Both the position numbers and the translations under genes were made by a program. 15,579 bases of DNA, taken from NCBI GenBank assembly GCA_041663205.1, contig JBAZQZ010000017.1:1-15579 (forward strand). Reading direction: 5' to 3'. Below the pieces are notes generated by a model. It had not been told where the DNA came from and ran no database searches. It worked only from the letters and a program-made list of their open reading frames with translations. Origin of the DNA: UM-FILTER-38-24 sp041663205 (GTDB taxonomy: Bacteria; Patescibacteriota; Gracilibacteria; UBA1369; LOWO2-01-FULL-3). This document shows, one piece after another, positions 13,858 through 15,579 of this stretch (positions within the stretch are counted from its first letter, which is position 1; each line of letters opens with the position of its first letter).

Positions 13858-15296
13858 TTTTTTATTTCCACTTTTAATGAATATCTGCGCGGATCGGTTT
13901 TGGGTAATTTTTTACGTTCTTCTTTTGGGAGGGCCCAATCGTAGCCCTTTTTTGCATATTTTTCGCCGTTTATGTCGATTACGTAGCCTTTTTCCATCGC
14001 TTCCCGGAGAGAATCAAATTCTATTATTTCTTCATGTGCTTGCGCTGAAACGGGGGTCGGACGTGTAAAATCTGTCCCCCCTCCATCTATCAATACTCCA
14101 AGTGCTCCCGCTAATGCTAAGTCGTAGATAATTTTTGCCACCTTGCTTCTTAAAAATCTTTCCCTGATCGAGAGTCTGACTTCTTGCGGTGTGGTCGGAG
14201 GGGTCGGAGCGACTTCCGGAGAAAGGGGAGAGGTTGGGGATTCGTCGTCGATGGCGGCAGGGGCGGCAGGGGGGTTTGCTGAAGGAGTTTCTATTGGAGC
14301 TGGGGCTGGCGCGGCGACTTGAGGTTCTGCGGCAACAACGGCGGGTGGTTGTGGGGTGGGAGCTCCTGATGTAGCCATTGCTTGTCTCATTGCGGCCGCC
14401 AAGCCGTCGTCTTCTTCATTGTCATCCGGATCGGGGAGCGCGTCGACGTCAGTGGTCGGCGCTTCTTCTATTGATCCGGGGGCAGTGACGGGAGGTTCTA
14501 CGGCGACGGTCGGGGCGTTTTCTATGTGTTCCTTGTGTTTTTTTAGCAGTCTTTTTATAGACTGTGACATTTGTTCGGCGGAGTTGCTTGAGTTGATTCT
14601 CATGAAATTTGACCGGAGAGATTCTTCTACCGAGATACAGTAAAATAAAATTGTTATATGTTCCGTTGTGAGCAAATTGATTTCTTCCCGGGTCAGTGAG
14701 TCTATGGCCTGTTCAATTTTTTCCATAACATTTTCCTGGTCTCGATAAAATTCCATTGAGTCATCAATTGAAATAGTTATTCCTTTTTGTACGGATATTT
14801 TTTCTTTGAATTTTTCTTTTGCTATTGTCTTTTTTTGAGACAGTTTGTTGTTTTCCAGTGTATCTTTGTTTGCAGTAACTTGAAAAGTTTGTCCGTTTTT
14901 TGTTATTCGCAGACTTAAATCTCCGGCATTTCTTTCTATGGACATCTCTTGTACTTCCGATAAATCGAGGTCATCGATATGTGTTATTTGTGATCCCTCC
15001 AGCATGAGATTCGGGGTTGACGGGCTGTCTTCGAAATAGGCTATTCCGGTGAAAGCTATGTATACGACCATGTTCTTTGGGTCTATTCTTGATATTTCTC
15101 TGCCGCCTATCGCCGTTATGACTCTTGGTTTGTCGTCATCCATCAATATTATCGGGAGAAGTTTCCCTTGGTGATCGTATAATTTCGGAATTCCGCGGTC
15201 AGAGAGTTTTATATTTTTCGGGTCTGTTTCGTCTTCCGGTAGTAGATCCATGCCGTTAAATGTGTTTTCCTGATTTTCTCGTGGAGTTGATGGCAT
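13854..15296 (-). CDS. Unrecognised protein with Pro/Ala linker and one hydrophobic segment
   Basis: The 480-residue protein is not recognised. Residues 1-260 form a soluble part: strand-rich at about 40-145 (Val-Val-Tyr-Ile-Ala-Phe, Leu-Ser-Leu-Arg-Ile, Thr-Phe-Gln-Val-Thr), then helical and charged. Residues about 261-375 are a Pro/Ala/Glu-rich linker. A basic stretch (Arg-Glu-Arg-Phe-Leu-Arg-Ser-Lys, 378-385) precedes a moderately hydrophobic segment at about 386-403. After that come Val-Ser-Ala-Gln-Ala (416-420) and a charged C-terminal domain of 60 residues with a basic tail. This could be a membrane anchor with a cytoplasmic N-terminus and an outer C-terminus, but the segment contains an Asp, so membrane insertion is uncertain. 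It shares an operon with the transglycosylase/peptidase gene (4-bp ATGA overlap) and follows the partial gene by 23 bp. It ends in TGA. No Shine-Dalgarno motif is visible. Confidence 0.83.
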   Translation of the reverse strand: MPSTPRENQENTFNGMDLLPEDETDPKNIKLSDRGIPKLYDHQGKLLPIILMDDDKPRVITAIGGREISRIDPKNMVVYIAFTGIAYFEDSPSTPNLMLEGSQITHIDDLDLSEVQEMSIERNAGDLSLRITKNGQTFQVTANKDTLENNKLSQKKTIAKEKFKEKISVQKGITISIDDSMEFYRDQENVMEKIEQAIDSLTREEINLLTTEHITILFYCISVEESLRSNFMRINSSNSAEQMSQSIKRLLKKHKEHIENAPTVAVEPPVTAPGSIEEAPTTDVDALPDPDDNEEDDGLAAAMRQAMATSGAPTPQPPAVVAAEPQVAAPAPAPIETPSANPPAAPAAIDDESPTSPLSPEVAPTPPTTPQEVRLSIRERFLRSKVAKIIYDLALAGALGVLIDGGGTDFTRPTPVSAQAHEEIIEFDSLREAMEKGYVIDINGEKYAKKGYDWALPKEERKKLPKTDPRRYSLKVEIKK

Positions 15297-15319
15297 TATG
15301 TCGGTTTAAAAAGTTGGGA

Positions 15320-15579
15320 TTAATTGTTTTTGCTTGTACCTGCATCGTTTATCAGTTTTATATGTTTTTTCACCGCGTCAGATATCGTTTGGGCGATTTC
15401 TGTCGTGTTGTCCCAGTAGTTGATGGCTATTCTGTATTTGTTTTCGTCTGTGACTATCAGGCCTTGGGGATCTCCCCAGATTTTTCTTGCGTTTAATATG
15501 ATGCCGAGTTTGTGTTTTTTTATGTGGGCAAGGTAGGGTTTAGGGATTAGGCTGGAAATTACGTTTAGAATTTTATTTT
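15320..15579 (-). CDS. Unrecognised protein, C-terminal 85 residues (5' end outside window)
   Basis: The minus strand is open from the right edge to a TAA at 15320-15322. The 85 visible residues mix strands and helices: Lys-Leu-Gly-Ile-Ile-Leu-Asn-Ala, Leu-Ile-Val-Thr-Asp-Glu, Tyr-Arg-Ile-Ala-Ile-Asn-Tyr-Trp, then a helix with Glu-Ile-Ala-Gln-Thr-Ile. They end in a short Asn/Lys tail. Codon use matches the neighbours. It is 23 bp upstream of the 480-residue gene with no promoter between, so it is probably the upstream member of the same operon. No family is recognised, and the start is outside the window. Confidence 0.7.
   Translation of the reverse strand, partial: NKILNVISSLIPKPYLAHIKKHKLGIILNARKIWGDPQGLIVTDENKYRIAINYWDNTTEIAQTISDAVKKHIKLINDAGTSKNN

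Noticed and set aside
14360..14420. Ubiquitin-interacting-motif-like stretch (about residues 293-311) in the 480-residue protein
   Set aside because: An acidic, Ala-rich helix next to a Pro/Ala linker matches this loose motif by chance; nothing else suggests ubiquitin binding.

Overview
The window is densely coding, of intermediate to low GC, and looks like a bacterium with a reduced genome, most likely a Candidate Phyla Radiation (Patescibacteria) lineage such as Peregrinibacteria. That placement is an inference from three things: large unrecognised proteins beside core genes, very short intergenic gaps, and T- or A-rich leaders with no visible Shine-Dalgarno motif. The genetic code looks standard. 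Two genes end in TGA and an intact RF2 gene (prfB) is present, which argues against the UGA-reassigned lineages (Absconditabacteria/Gracilibacteria sensu stricto).

Layout: (1) 1-3207, minus strand: an unrecognised helix-rich protein of at least 695 residues that runs off the left edge and carries a GNAT-like segment, preceded by a coiled-coil protein. Each has its own promoter. (2) 3259-5328, minus: RNase J with a long Q/P/K-rich N-terminal extension. (3) 5412-6794, plus: MurD, divergent from RNase J and carrying a short GC-rich palindromic insertion near its C-terminus. (4) 6800-8320, minus: a Wzx-like polysaccharide flippase, convergent with murD. (5) 8380-10607, plus: prfB (RF2), a type II toxin-antitoxin pair (ribbon-helix-helix antitoxin and RelE-like toxin) with palindromic operator candidates, and def (peptide deformylase). 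(6) 10615-15579, minus: a secreted LysM protein with its own strong promoter, and upstream of it an operon. The operon runs from a partial unknown gene to a 480-residue Pro/Ala-linker protein and, through an ATGA overlap, to an 806-residue protein. The last combines a lytic-transglycosylase domain with two copies of an M15/VanY-like peptidase domain, one of which has lost its catalytic residues.

Functionally the window mixes core translation and RNA turnover (RF2, deformylase, RNase J), wall and surface synthesis (MurD, flippase), and a wall-remodelling accessory block (transglycosylase/peptidase and LysM proteins). Eight promoters of the housekeeping sigma type can be placed with 17-18 bp spacing; most imply 5' leaders of roughly 13-40 nt. 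No tRNA, rRNA, CRISPR array or transposase was seen. There is no gene-free stretch longer than about 100 bp.
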